From Desulfovibrio subterraneus (lineage in GTDB: Bacteria > Desulfobacterota > Desulfovibrionia > Desulfovibrionales > Desulfovibrionaceae): a stretch of 64,000 nt of DNA. The stretch's first letter is position 1. Every line of letters starts with the position of its first letter. The stretch spans positions 361,021 through 425,020 of the forward strand of contig NZ_BLVO01000016.1 of NCBI RefSeq assembly GCF_013340285.1. Reading direction: 5' to 3'. A program made the translations under genes and the position numbers. Under the pieces are notes generated by a model. It made no database searches, was not told the origin of the DNA, and saw nothing but the letters and a program-made list of their open reading frames with translations. Below are positions 42,779-51,763 of this stretch, one piece after another.

Positions 42779-44398
42779 ATGGTCGAAGTGAAAACATTTC
42801 ATTTTACAAACGAACGTATTCAGGCGCTGTTGTTGCAGATGGGACAACAGCGCTCTACCGGTTTGCTCTTCAAATTGATTGTCGACCATCTCTCCGCATT
42901 CAACGAGATAGCCCTTGCGAGGATATGGCTTGTCCGAAGGGGTGACAGTTGCTCCTCGTGCCTTTTGGCAGAAGAATGCGGGTCTCAAGATAAATGCCTT
43001 CATCTCGTCGCAAGTGCAGGGCACTCTCAGGTAGACAAAACGGCAGACTGGACTCGATTGGATGGAGCGCACAGAAGATTCCCGATGGGAGCCCGTAAGG
43101 TGGGTCACATTGCGGCATTGGGCGTGCCGGTGATTATTGAGTCGATCCAGAATGATTCCAAATGGATTGCTCATCCCGACTGGGCACGGAAGGAGCATCT
43201 GGAGAGCTTTGCAGGGTACCCCATGCGATTTCAGGGGGAGATATTAGGAGTTCTGGCTGTGTTTACCAAAAACCGGATGACGCAGTCAGCTCTGGATGTT
43301 TTGGGAATAATCGCAAACCACGCCGCCTCGGCGTTGGCCAATGCGATGGCCTTCGAGAAAATTCAGGCATTGACGAAACAGCTTGAAGCGGAAAATGACT
43401 ATCTGCGTGAAGAGCTCTCTGATGTTGCTTCCGCAGGAGGATTTGTCGGCCGAAGTGCCTCGCTGCACCATGTAATTGACCAGATTGACCTTGTGGCTCC
43501 TTCGAATGCGAACGTGCTGATTCTTGGCGAGTCGGGTACCGGCAAAGAGCTTGTGGCGTGGGAGGTGCATCAGAAAAGCTCCCGCAGAAGTAAGCCTTTG
43601 GTCAGGGTTAACTGCGCCTCGGTACCCAAAGAGCTGTTTTCGAGTGAATTTTTTGGTCATACCCGTGGGGCTTTTACCGGTGCGCTTGCAGACAGGGCAG
43701 GGAAATTCGGGGCGGCGCATCAGGGTACCTTGTTTTTGGACGAAATCGGTGAAATCCCCATGGAACAACAGGCCCAGTTGTTACGCGTCCTGCAGGAAGG
43801 GGAATATGAGAGATTGGGGGAGGAAAAAATCAGAAAGGTTGATGTGCGCATAATTGCCGCAACAAACCGGGATCTGAAAAAGGAGATGCAGGCCGGGCGT
43901 TTCCGCGAAGACTTGTATTTTCGTTTGAATGTCTTTCCTATAACTATTCCTCCCTTGCGCGAAAGAAGAGAAGATATTGAGCCGCTGGCAGATCATTTTC
44001 TCAAACGCTGTCTCAGAGATATGAATCGTTCCGTATTCAGTTTTACTCCCGCACAGATAGATGAACTTGTTCGCTACGATTGGCCGGGCAATGTTCGTGA
44101 GTTGCAAAATGTCGTGGAGCGTTTTGCCATTTCTTCCTCCTCAAGATCCGTCCGTCCGGGGGCCCTCGGGCTTTTGGGCGACGTGCGGAATTGCGCCTCG
44201 TTCCCTCCTTCTGCAGATGCCTCTTCGGGGGTGCTGACCGAAAATGATATGATGCGGCTTCAAAAGCAGAATATCGAGAACGCCCTCAGGCTTTGCAATG
44301 GCAAGATCTATGGTCCGGATGGAGCTGCCTCGTTATTGGGTGTGCGGCCAACGACACTGTCTACCAGAATTAAGGCAATGAAGATTGGCCGGAAATGA
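42779..44398 (+). CDS. GAF-domain sigma-54-dependent transcriptional activator
   Basis: About 539 aa; ATG at 42779, or TTG at 42761 (GAGGG just before it). A GAF domain at ~15-185 carries the cluster C-x2-C-x5-C-x5-C at residues 58, 61, 67 and 73, a likely metal or Fe-S site. An AAA+ domain follows with Walker A GESGTGKELVAWE, intact GAFTGA and Walker B LFLDEIGEIP, then a C-terminal Fis-type HTH (PDGAASLLGVRPTTLSTRIKAM). The layout is that of FhlA/NorR-type activators that sense a small molecule directly. It is divergent from the DUF169/CODH-like genes, its likely targets. Confidence 0.85.
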   Translation: MVEVKTFHFTNERIQALLLQMGQQRSTGLLFKLIVDHLSAFNEIALARIWLVRRGDSCSSCLLAEECGSQDKCLHLVASAGHSQVDKTADWTRLDGAHRRFPMGARKVGHIAALGVPVIIESIQNDSKWIAHPDWARKEHLESFAGYPMRFQGEILGVLAVFTKNRMTQSALDVLGIIANHAASALANAMAFEKIQALTKQLEAENDYLREELSDVASAGGFVGRSASLHHVIDQIDLVAPSNANVLILGESGTGKELVAWEVHQKSSRRSKPLVRVNCASVPKELFSSEFFGHTRGAFTGALADRAGKFGAAHQGTLFLDEIGEIPMEQQAQLLRVLQEGEYERLGEEKIRKVDVRIIAATNRDLKKEMQAGRFREDLYFRLNVFPITIPPLRERREDIEPLADHFLKRCLRDMNRSVFSFTPAQIDELVRYDWPGNVRELQNVVERFAISSSSRSVRPGALGLLGDVRNCASFPPSADASSGVLTENDMMRLQKQNIENALRLCNGKIYGPDGAASLLGVRPTTLSTRIKAMKIGRK

Positions 44399-44463
44399 AG
44401 AGGTTTTGGGAAAACTGGATTTTGCGAACAATCCGTTGCCGTTTGCCCTGAAGAGGCGGGGCG

Positions 44464-44525
44464 GCGAGCCTTATAGGATATCCCCGGCCGGAGAATGTCG
44501 CCGATTGCCCGATTCAGCCTTTCGC
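44464..44525 (+). repeat. Half copy of the att-type repeat (upstream block only), copy F
   Basis: GATATCCCCGG..GGAGAATGTCGCC.ATTGCCCGATT.AGCCTTTC matches the block that lies 100-150 bp upstream of the tRNA-Ala fragment in the other copies. The tRNA part and terminator are missing. It suggests a former repeat between the CODH-like locus and the efflux locus. Confidence 0.6.
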
Positions 44526-44721
44526 GGCTTCTCCTATGCGAGTTGCCGGTATTCCTGATCCCATTCCTTCACCGGAGCCATAAGAACGCTGCGGTCATGC
44601 CACACAACGGTGGCCGCCAGGCTATGTCCGCCACGGTCGAACGTAGCGCAGCTCATGCCACGTTCACAGCAGAGTGCCGGCACGGGGAACGCCGTTCCCG
44701 GCTTACTTCAGAATGGGCGCG

Positions 44722-45537
44722 CTATTCCACCAGAATACAATACTTCTGCGCGTAGCAATCTCCAGTGTCATTGATGATATAGCTCATCATGTCGTACACA
44801 TAGATATCACTCTTTATGGTCATGCCGGAGGAAACGATTGTTTCCAACATGTTGGTAAGGGCCTGTCTGTGCGTTTCTTCCGTTCCTTTATGAGCCAGAA
44901 TGGCCCACCTGCCTTTAGGTTTGACGTGAAGCCGTGAACGCGGCGTTGTGCGCCTTGCCCGGTGGAAGGAATAGCGCTCGAGGAGCTTGCCCCGGCGCAC
45001 GTCATCCGGTTCGAAGATAAAACCGAACGGGGAGCGTGGCTTTTGTTCCTGCCTTTCATAGGTATCATGGAACTCGACAAATCGTTGGACCAGGTCCCAT
45101 TGTGACTCGGATGGGCTTGCCCCGGTGGGGGTCACCTCCAGACGCTCTTCTTCCTGCTGTTCCACGGTCAATACGTCGTAGTCAAAATTCAAAGCTTCGC
45201 GCAGACACTCGGCCATGTCCCCGAGCATAAGCGTCCGTTGCTTCAGTTTGTTCAATTCCCTTTCTGCGGCAACCTGCTTCTCCTCAAGAAAAGACAGGAA
45301 ACTCTCACCATCCATATGGCGTAAATGAGTTTTGATTTCTTTCAGCGAACTGCCGACTTCCTTGAGCATCGAGAGCAGGTCGAATTCAAAATACTGTTCT
45401 ATCTCGTAGCGCCGATAGCCGTTTTCAGAAACGTGCTTTGGTTTCAGCAGCCCTTCTTTGTCGTAAAACAGCAGCGTCCCTTTCTGTGTTCCGCATAGCT
45501 TTGCGAACTCGCCTGTCGTAAGAATATGTTTTTTCAT
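44722..45537 (-). CDS. MerR-family regulator with GyrI-like effector domain
   Basis: 271 aa. N-terminal MerR HTH (TTGEFAKLCGTQKGTLLFYDKEGLLKPKHVSENGYRRY), a dimerisation helix at ~75-120 (EEKQVAAERELNKLKQRTLML) and a C-terminal effector-binding domain (WAILAHKGTEETHRQALTNML) as in BmrR-type drug sensors. It is divergent from an RND efflux operon whose promoter has the long spacer that MerR proteins act on, so it should activate the pump in response to a lipophilic or cationic compound. Confidence 0.85.
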   Translation of the reverse strand: MKKHILTTGEFAKLCGTQKGTLLFYDKEGLLKPKHVSENGYRRYEIEQYFEFDLLSMLKEVGSSLKEIKTHLRHMDGESFLSFLEEKQVAAERELNKLKQRTLMLGDMAECLREALNFDYDVLTVEQQEEERLEVTPTGASPSESQWDLVQRFVEFHDTYERQEQKPRSPFGFIFEPDDVRRGKLLERYSFHRARRTTPRSRLHVKPKGRWAILAHKGTEETHRQALTNMLETIVSSGMTIKSDIYVYDMMSYIINDTGDCYAQKYCILVE

Positions 45538-45550
45538 GTTTATTTTTCTG

Positions 45551-45581
45551 TTGACTCTAAAGTTACTTCATACCTTAACCT
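45551..45581 (+). promoter_or_regulatory. MerR-type promoter of the efflux operon
   Basis: -35 TTGACT (45551-45556) and -10 TAACCT (45576-45581) are separated by 19 bp instead of 17. The spacer contains CTAAAGTTACTT, a near-dyad like those bound by MerR proteins. It lies between the divergent regulator and the efflux genes, so one site could control both. Confidence 0.65.
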
Positions 45582-45645
45582 CGCACAAACTAGGACAAAC
45601 AGCAAGTCGGCACGTCTGGTGCCGAATAGGATAGAGGTGTCTCAA

Positions 45646-46884
45646 ATGGTTCGGGGGATTGTGAATATACAATTGTGGCGGGTGGTTATAGCGCTGTGCT
45701 GTATTGTGTCCGTGGCGGGCTGTGACGCATCGGAACCGCTCGCGTCCGCGCCTGCCGAGGTGCGGTACTCGGTGGTCAGGGAAGAAAAATTAACTCTGAG
45801 CAGCACATTGCCGGGGCGGGTTTCCGCGCTTGTAATGGCGGAAGTAAGGCCTCAGGTGGACGGCATCATCGTTGAACGCCTCTTTGAAGAAGGCGCGGAT
45901 GTGGCAAAGGGGCAAGTATTGTATCGTATTGACCCTGCAGTTCACAAGGCGGCGTACGCCATGGCCAAAGCATCGCTGGCGGAGGCGCAAGCCAATGTGG
46001 CGGCTATTGCCCTGCTGGAAACACGGCAGCGGCTTTTGATCTCCCAACATGCCGTCAGCTCACAGGAACTGGACAATACCATTTCCCAGCACGGACAGGC
46101 CACTGCCCGGGTTGCCAAGGCTCAAGCCGAACTGGAAGCCGCCGCAATTAATCTTGCCTACACGGAAATTAAAGCACCGGTGGCAGGACGCATTGGAGCT
46201 TCGTCCGTAACTGTCGGTGCTCTTGTCACGGCAAACCAGCCATCTGCTCTCGCCGTCATCCAACAGACGGATCGCGTCTATGTGGATATAGCGCAATCCA
46301 GCACGGACACTATACGCCTGCGCCGGGCCATGGCTCAAGGGCGAATGGCTCCCGAAGGCAGTGCCACCAAGGTGCGCCTTACCCTTGAAGACGGATCTCC
46401 GTACACGGCGATAACCCGGACAAAGGCGGATGGAGAACAGGAATGGATACAGGGGGATCTGTTGTTCTCGGAGATATCCGTCGGGCAAAGTACGGGAAGT
46501 ATTCTGTTGCGGGCTGTATTCAGTAATCCGGACAGGCTGCTGCTGCCGGGAATGTATGTAAAGGCAACTATCGAAGAAGGGGTGGTAGGCAATGCAGTGC
46601 TGATTCCGCAAGGCGCTGCGTTTGCGAACAATGCCGGCGGACATTCTGCCTATGTATTACGGCGAGATGCTGCCGGAGATGGTGTATTCCGGGTTGAGCG
46701 CCGCGATATCCGGCTTGAACGCGCATCAGGCAACCGCTGGGTTGTCGGCTCCGGCTTGAATGCCGGAGATATTCTGGTGGTGGAGGGATTTCAGAAAGCC
46801 ACTCCCGGCGAACTGGTCAAGGGCACTCCCGCGCAACGCGTTCCCGCTGAAGCTGTCGCCAGAGCCCCCGAAAGGAAGGATTGA
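45646..46884 (+). CDS. RND efflux membrane fusion protein (lipoprotein)
   Basis: 412 aa from the ATG at 45646 (AGAGGTG upstream). Signal peptide with lipobox VAGC (VVIALCCIVSVAGCDAS), then the usual biotinyl-lipoyl and alpha-hairpin layout of AcrA/MexA proteins (GRVSALVMAEVRPQVDGIIVERLFEEGADVAKGQVLYRID; INLAYTEIKAPVAGRIGASSV). The periplasmic adaptor links the inner membrane pump with an outer membrane channel. It is followed after 6 bp by the pump gene; no TolC/OprM gene is present, so a channel from elsewhere must be used. Confidence 0.92.
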   Translation: MVRGIVNIQLWRVVIALCCIVSVAGCDASEPLASAPAEVRYSVVREEKLTLSSTLPGRVSALVMAEVRPQVDGIIVERLFEEGADVAKGQVLYRIDPAVHKAAYAMAKASLAEAQANVAAIALLETRQRLLISQHAVSSQELDNTISQHGQATARVAKAQAELEAAAINLAYTEIKAPVAGRIGASSVTVGALVTANQPSALAVIQQTDRVYVDIAQSSTDTIRLRRAMAQGRMAPEGSATKVRLTLEDGSPYTAITRTKADGEQEWIQGDLLFSEISVGQSTGSILLRAVFSNPDRLLLPGMYVKATIEEGVVGNAVLIPQGAAFANNAGGHSAYVLRRDAAGDGVFRVERRDIRLERASGNRWVVGSGLNAGDILVVEGFQKATPGELVKGTPAQRVPAEAVARAPERKD

Positions 46885-46890
46885 TAAATC

Positions 46891-49800
46891 ATGGCAGCGT
46901 TCTTTATCAATCGCCCTATTTTCGCCTGGGTTATCGCCATCGTCATCATGCTGGCCGGAGTGCTTGCCCTGGGCAGGCTTCCGGTGGCCCATTATCCGGA
47001 CATAGCCCTGCCGCAGATATCCATTTCCGCTCAGTATCCCGGAGCCTCCGCGTCCATTGTTGACCGGAGCGTAACACAGATTATCGAGCAACAACTCAAG
47101 GGACTGGACAACCTGCTGCACATGAGCTCCACCAGCGGCTCTTCCAGCGGTTCGGAGATTAATCTCACTTTCACGGCCGGAACGGATATAGATACGGCAC
47201 AGGTTCAGGTGCAGAACAAGTTGCAGCAAGCCATGTCCCTGCTGCCTGAAGCGGTGCAAAGGCAAGGAGTTCAGGCATTCAAGGCCGTTGAGAACTCTTT
47301 CATGACCGTTGCTTTGTATGACGCCCGTAACATGATGCGGGCAAGCGACATCAGTGATTACGTGGCGAGTTCCCTTGTTGATCCGTTAAGCCGGATTCAG
47401 GGAGTGGGGTCTGTCACTCTCTATGGCTCTCAGAACGCAATGCGTATCTGGTGCGATCCCGACAAAATGCGGCAGTACAGGCTGAATCCTCAGGACGTTC
47501 TGACCGCTATACGTGAACAAAATTCTCAGGTTGCAGGCGGGCAGGTGGGCGAATCACCTGCTCCCCCCGGTCAGGAAATAAATATTGCCATCAATGCCTC
47601 CTCGAGTCTGGAGACCGTGGAGCAGTTTGAGCAAATACTTCTGCGCGTGGAAGAGAACGGGGCAGTTCTGTTGCTCAAGGATGTTGCCCGCATCGAGCTC
47701 AATGAAGAAAGCGCAACAGGCGGGACCTATTTTAACGGCCACGCGGGAACAGGGTTGTCATTCAAACTTTCCTCCGGAGCCAACGTCCTGAAAACCACTC
47801 AGGCCATCAAGGCCGAACTGGAAGCGCTTGCCGCCTTTTTCCCGCCGGGGCTCACTTACGCCTATGCCGAAGACAAGGCGCCCATTGTAGAAAAATCCAT
47901 ACAATCAGTTGTTCGCACTCTTCTCGAGGCCATAGCCCTGGTCGTGGTGGTGATGTTCTTGTTCCTGCAAAGCTTCCGCGCCACGCTTGTTTCGGCCATC
48001 GCTGTTCCGGTAGTTTTGCTCGGTGTATTTGCGGTGCTGGCGGTTGCCGGTTTTTCCATCAACACGCTGACCATGTTCGGCATGGTTCTGGCGATCGGCC
48101 TGTTGGTCGATGATGCCATTGTCGTGGTGGAAAACGTGGAACGCCTGATGCGGGAGGAGAAACTCTCTGCCAGAGAAGCCGCGCTCAAATCCATGCGTCA
48201 GATAACCGGGGCACTTGTCGGCGTTGCCGTGGTTATTTCCGCCGTATTCATTCCCATGGCCTTCATATCTGGTTCAACAGGCTCTATTTTCAGGCAATTT
48301 TCCATTACCATCGTTGCCTCCATGGTGCTTTCCGTTGTTGTGGCCATTGTGCTTACACCGGCTTTGTGCGCCACCATCCTGACAGTAAAGAAGCACAGAG
48401 CGGAGGCTGGTGTGTTCGGCAGATTCAACAGGTGGTTCGACGCGCTCACCGGACGGTACGCCGTTCAGGTGGCTGGTATTGTGAAACGGCCCAAAACGTG
48501 GACGACCACAGTTGTCTTTGTGGTCGCGATGTGCGCGGTGTTGTTCTCGCGCCTGCCGGATTCTTTTTTGCCCGACGAAGATCAGGGAATCTTATATGTC
48601 GATGTGCAGCTTCCGTCCGGCGCATCACAGGAGCGTACCGAGAAAATAGTCAAAGAAATCGATGAGTATTTCCGCACTGAGGAGAAAGATGCCATCCAAA
48701 GTGTCATGTCGGTCGTGGGTTGGGGCTTCAGTGGCTCAGGCCAGAGTTCGGCCATGGTGTTCCCCTTGCTGAAGGACTGGAGCGAACGGGGACAGGGGCA
48801 AGGTGTCTTTGATGTTATGGAGCGGGCTTCCGCCCGTTTTTCGTCCATTCATGGTGCAGACATTGTCGTTATGGCACCACCGGCTGCCATGGATCTCGGC
48901 ACGTCCTCAGGCTTTGAAATGGAGCTGATGGATCGCGGAGGCAACGGCCGTGCGGCTCTGCTCAAAGCCAAGGATGCTCTGCTGGAAGACGCCGCGAAAA
49001 GGCCCTCCGTCTCCTACGCCCGTTATGGCGGAATGGAGGACGCAGAGCAATATGACCTTCTGATTAATAATGGAAAAGCAGGCGCATACGGCCTTTCCAG
49101 AGGGGACATTAATAACGCCATCAGCGCATACTGGGCTGGGGAGTATATCAACGACTTTTCGGACCGGGGCAGAACGAAAAAGGTGTATTTTCAGGCTGAA
49201 CCATCGTTTCGGACCGGCGTGGACGACTTCAGGCGCTATTACCTGCGCAACGCCAAAGATGAAATGGTGCCGTTCAGCAACTTTCTTGCTGTGAAGTCGG
49301 GTTTAGCCTCGCCAAGCCTGACGCGCTATCAAGGGATTCCATCAGTGAAAATCGAAGGGGCCGCAGTTCAAGGGAAAAGTTCCGGACAGGCGATGCTGGA
49401 AATGGAAGAAAGTGCGGCAAAACTGCCTTCCGGTTTTGACTATGCATGGACGGGCCTTTCATACCAGCAGCGCATGGCCTCCAATCAGGCTCCACTGCTG
49501 TACGCCATTTCCATCATCGTTGTTTTTCTGAGCCTTGCAGCGTTGTACGAAAGTTGGACGATTCCCCTGGCGGTGCTCATGGCGGTCCCCACAGGCGTAA
49601 TTGGAGCCCTGGGTGGGGTGTACCTTCGCGGCATGAATAACGACATCTATTTTCAGATAGCCCTGCTCACCATCGTTGGCCTGTCCGCCAAGAACTCCAT
49701 CCTGATAGTGGAATTCGCAAGAGCTTTGCACCATGAGGGGAAAGATCTGCTCACGGCCACCGTGGAAGCTTCGCGTCTCCGTTTGCGGCCCGTGCTCATG

Positions 49801-50025
49801 ACCTCGCTGTGCTTCATTCTTGGTGTTGTGCCTTTGGCCTTCAGCACCGGCGCCGGTTCCGCAGCGCAGAACGCCCTCGGAACGGCCGTAATGGCGGGTA
49901 TGATCACCGCAACGGGACTCGGTGTTTACTACACACCGCTGTTCTTCGTTCTGGTGACCAGGTTGTTTGGGCGAAAAAAGGGTCATGAACATGCTCCGGC
50001 CTCATCGACGGTTCCTAACGCATAA
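46891..50025 (+). CDS. RND multidrug efflux transporter (AcrB/MexB, HAE1 type)
   Basis: 1044 aa, the normal length. N-terminus MAAFFINRPIFAWVIAIVIMLAG, proton-relay Asp pair in TM4 (GLLVDDAIVVVENVERLM), large periplasmic loops and twelve membrane helices. Drug/proton antiport is expected. Second gene of the MerR-controlled operon. Confidence 0.95.
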   Translation: MAAFFINRPIFAWVIAIVIMLAGVLALGRLPVAHYPDIALPQISISAQYPGASASIVDRSVTQIIEQQLKGLDNLLHMSSTSGSSSGSEINLTFTAGTDIDTAQVQVQNKLQQAMSLLPEAVQRQGVQAFKAVENSFMTVALYDARNMMRASDISDYVASSLVDPLSRIQGVGSVTLYGSQNAMRIWCDPDKMRQYRLNPQDVLTAIREQNSQVAGGQVGESPAPPGQEINIAINASSSLETVEQFEQILLRVEENGAVLLLKDVARIELNEESATGGTYFNGHAGTGLSFKLSSGANVLKTTQAIKAELEALAAFFPPGLTYAYAEDKAPIVEKSIQSVVRTLLEAIALVVVVMFLFLQSFRATLVSAIAVPVVLLGVFAVLAVAGFSINTLTMFGMVLAIGLLVDDAIVVVENVERLMREEKLSAREAALKSMRQITGALVGVAVVISAVFIPMAFISGSTGSIFRQFSITIVASMVLSVVVAIVLTPALCATILTVKKHRAEAGVFGRFNRWFDALTGRYAVQVAGIVKRPKTWTTTVVFVVAMCAVLFSRLPDSFLPDEDQGILYVDVQLPSGASQERTEKIVKEIDEYFRTEEKDAIQSVMSVVGWGFSGSGQSSAMVFPLLKDWSERGQGQGVFDVMERASARFSSIHGADIVVMAPPAAMDLGTSSGFEMELMDRGGNGRAALLKAKDALLEDAAKRPSVSYARYGGMEDAEQYDLLINNGKAGAYGLSRGDINNAISAYWAGEYINDFSDRGRTKKVYFQAEPSFRTGVDDFRRYYLRNAKDEMVPFSNFLAVKSGLASPSLTRYQGIPSVKIEGAAVQGKSSGQAMLEMEESAAKLPSGFDYAWTGLSYQQRMASNQAPLLYAISIIVVFLSLAALYESWTIPLAVLMAVPTGVIGALGGVYLRGMNNDIYFQIALLTIVGLSAKNSILIVEFARALHHEGKDLLTATVEASRLRLRPVLMTSLCFILGVVPLAFSTGAGSAAQNALGTAVMAGMITATGLGVYYTPLFFVLVTRLFGRKKGHEHAPASSTVPNA

Positions 50026-50082
50026 GCTGGAAAAGTCTCTCGCGGATACGGATAACTAACTTCCGGAAGGGAGGATATACAG

Positions 50083-50649
50083 GTGACGAGGATCAAAACA
50101 GAAAGGCTGCTTATACGGAATTTTGAGACCAAAGATGCTGAAGGGGTGTTTGCATATCTTTCGCATCCTCGTGCGAATTGCTTTCTTGCGGAAAGAGTCC
50201 GCACGCTGGAAGAGGCTGCTGCCACTGTTGCGCGCAAAAGTCAGGACGAATTGCAGCTGGCCGTTTGTTTACAGGAAACAGACTCCGTTATCGGTGAGGT
50301 CTTCGCGATTAAAGAGGAGCCCGACACGTATAGCGTGGGTTGGAACTTCAACGCGCAGTATGAGGGTAAGGGATATGCAAGTGAAGGGGCGAGGGCATTC
50401 CTCGATTTCCTTTTCACCAGCAGGGGAGCAAGGCGAATTTATGGATACGTAGAAGAGACGAATCACAGCTCCCAAAAGCTCTGTGAACGCCTCGATATGT
50501 GCAGAGAGGGGTTTTTCATAGAGTTTGTAACTTTCACCAACAATCCTGATGGCACACCGAAATATGAAAACACCTTTGTCTATGCGGTTTTGAAAAGAGA
50601 GTGGGAATTCTGCAAGATGCTCAACTCACAGTATTTCGACCAGCCTTAG
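50083..50649 (+). CDS. GNAT acetyltransferase, RimJ/RimL type
   Basis: 188 aa, GTG start with GGGAGG upstream. TERLLIRNFETKDAEGVFAYLSHP at the N-terminus and GYASEGARAFLDFLF (acetyl-CoA loop) followed by IYGYVEETNHSSQKLCERLDM are typical of RimJ/RimL/SpeG-like N-acetyltransferases. Substrate unknown; these enzymes acetylate protein N-termini, polyamines or antibiotics. It lies 57 bp after the pump gene and may be co-transcribed. Confidence 0.85.
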   Translation: MTRIKTERLLIRNFETKDAEGVFAYLSHPRANCFLAERVRTLEEAAATVARKSQDELQLAVCLQETDSVIGEVFAIKEEPDTYSVGWNFNAQYEGKGYASEGARAFLDFLFTSRGARRIYGYVEETNHSSQKLCERLDMCREGFFIEFVTFTNNPDGTPKYENTFVYAVLKREWEFCKMLNSQYFDQP

Positions 50650-50723
50650 AGTTTGCTCAAAGATTCACCGGAAGCGCGGCATTACGTTGACGTTGAAATA
50701 ACAATACAACGCAAGGAGTTGCT

Positions 50724-51173
50724 ATGAACATCGGGACAGTCGGTACGCTTGGAACAAATGTTGATGAGATGCAAAGTACACAGCGCACAGGCCAGAATAT
50801 AAAGGCGGGTGCGAAAAACGAAACTGCGGCGGCGCATGGGGATACTGTAGTCATTTCCGAGGAAGGGCGCAGAAAATCCACGGAGCTGCGGACGGACGCC
50901 TCCGGCAAGGATGCATCTGGTGGTGCATCCAATTCCGGGAAAGGTAGCGTCGATGTGCATGCCGCCAGCAGCGTGAATGTCACCGACCTTGAGAAGGAAC
51001 TGCAAACTAAAAAGGGCGAGGTCAAATCGAAACAGGCGAAACTGGATGAGGCAGCGCAGGCGGCAGCGAATGATCCCTCAAAGGAAGAGCAGGTAAAGAA
51101 ACTCAAAAATCAGGTGGATCAACTGGAAAAGGAAGCATCGAAGATTCAGTCCAAAGTGTATTCCTCAAAATGA
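50724..51173 (+). CDS. Hypothetical protein with C-terminal coiled coil
   Basis: 149 aa. The N-terminal half is Gly/Thr/Ser-rich with DTVVISEEGRRKS; the C-terminal half is a coiled coil (VTDLEKELQTKKGEVKSKQAKLDEAA ... QVKKLKNQVDQLEKEASKIQ). No signal peptide or membrane helix. AAGGAG precedes the ATG at 50724. It ends before a strong terminator. Unknown function. Confidence 0.65.
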   Translation: MNIGTVGTLGTNVDEMQSTQRTGQNIKAGAKNETAAAHGDTVVISEEGRRKSTELRTDASGKDASGGASNSGKGSVDVHAASSVNVTDLEKELQTKKGEVKSKQAKLDEAAQAAANDPSKEEQVKKLKNQVDQLEKEASKIQSKVYSSK

Positions 51174-51212
51174 TCCACTTCCCCAATGATGCTCCACTTT
51201 CCGAGCCGTATA

Positions 51213-51247
51213 AGAGGCCGTCATGCTTGTCAGGACGGCCTCTTTCT
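51213..51247 (+). terminator. Rho-independent terminator
   Basis: GAGGCCGTC and GACGGCCTC form a perfect 9-bp stem with an 11-base loop, preceded by AA and followed by TTTCT. It ends the efflux / acetyltransferase / coiled-coil gene run. Confidence 0.85.
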
Positions 51248-51474
51248 CGGTAACCGTTCAGCACCTTCTTGATATATGAGCTAGCCAGGGTTGGTTAGTT
51301 TCTCTTTGAATGGTTTTGTTAAGTATTTCGGTGGAATATTCTTGTGGTGCTTGGCGTTGGAAATGGATGGTTGCCAAAGCACATCATGGTTCTATTCGCT
51401 TGAGATACGCCACGAAGGTCGGGGGGGGGAAGAGGAGAGCGATTGCCATGGGCGAAGGAGGCGGACTTGGGTCG

Positions 51475-51670
51475 GGCTGAATATCCCTGGTCGGCAAATG
51501 TCGCCAATTGCCCGACTCTGCCCTTCATAGCTTTACATATTTCACAGAAATACCGAGACAAGTTTTCCCATAGGGGGGCATGGCATTCAAGCGGTCATGG
51601 TTCAATCGCGTTCAGCTCCACCACGTACGTTCAAGGGGTTTCGAGCGATTCGCTCGAAACCCCTTTTCTT
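51475..51670 (+). repeat. tRNA-Ala att-type repeat, copy G with a different terminator
   Basis: The upstream block (GGGCTGAATATCCCTGGTCG from about 51,474) and the tRNA-Ala 3' half (51580-51623, one base lost in the T arm and one changed) match the other copies. The downstream part does not: the terminator at 51632-51670 is a different, longer hairpin, AAGGGGTTTCGAGCGA / TCGCTCGAAACCCCTT. The crossover or replacement therefore lies just after CCA. Confidence 0.85.
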
Positions 51671-51763
51671 TTTTACAATCGTGGCCCGTGGAGATACCTT
51701 GTAAACTGATTGAATGTTGTTTCAACGGGAAGCGTGGCTTCGCCATGCCCCATGGGAGGTTGG

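Noticed and set aside
51319-51561. An 80-aa minus-strand gene in repeat copy G
   Set aside because: Only the first ~30 codons are conserved between repeat copies and the rest differs. No ribosome site; treated as part of the repeat.
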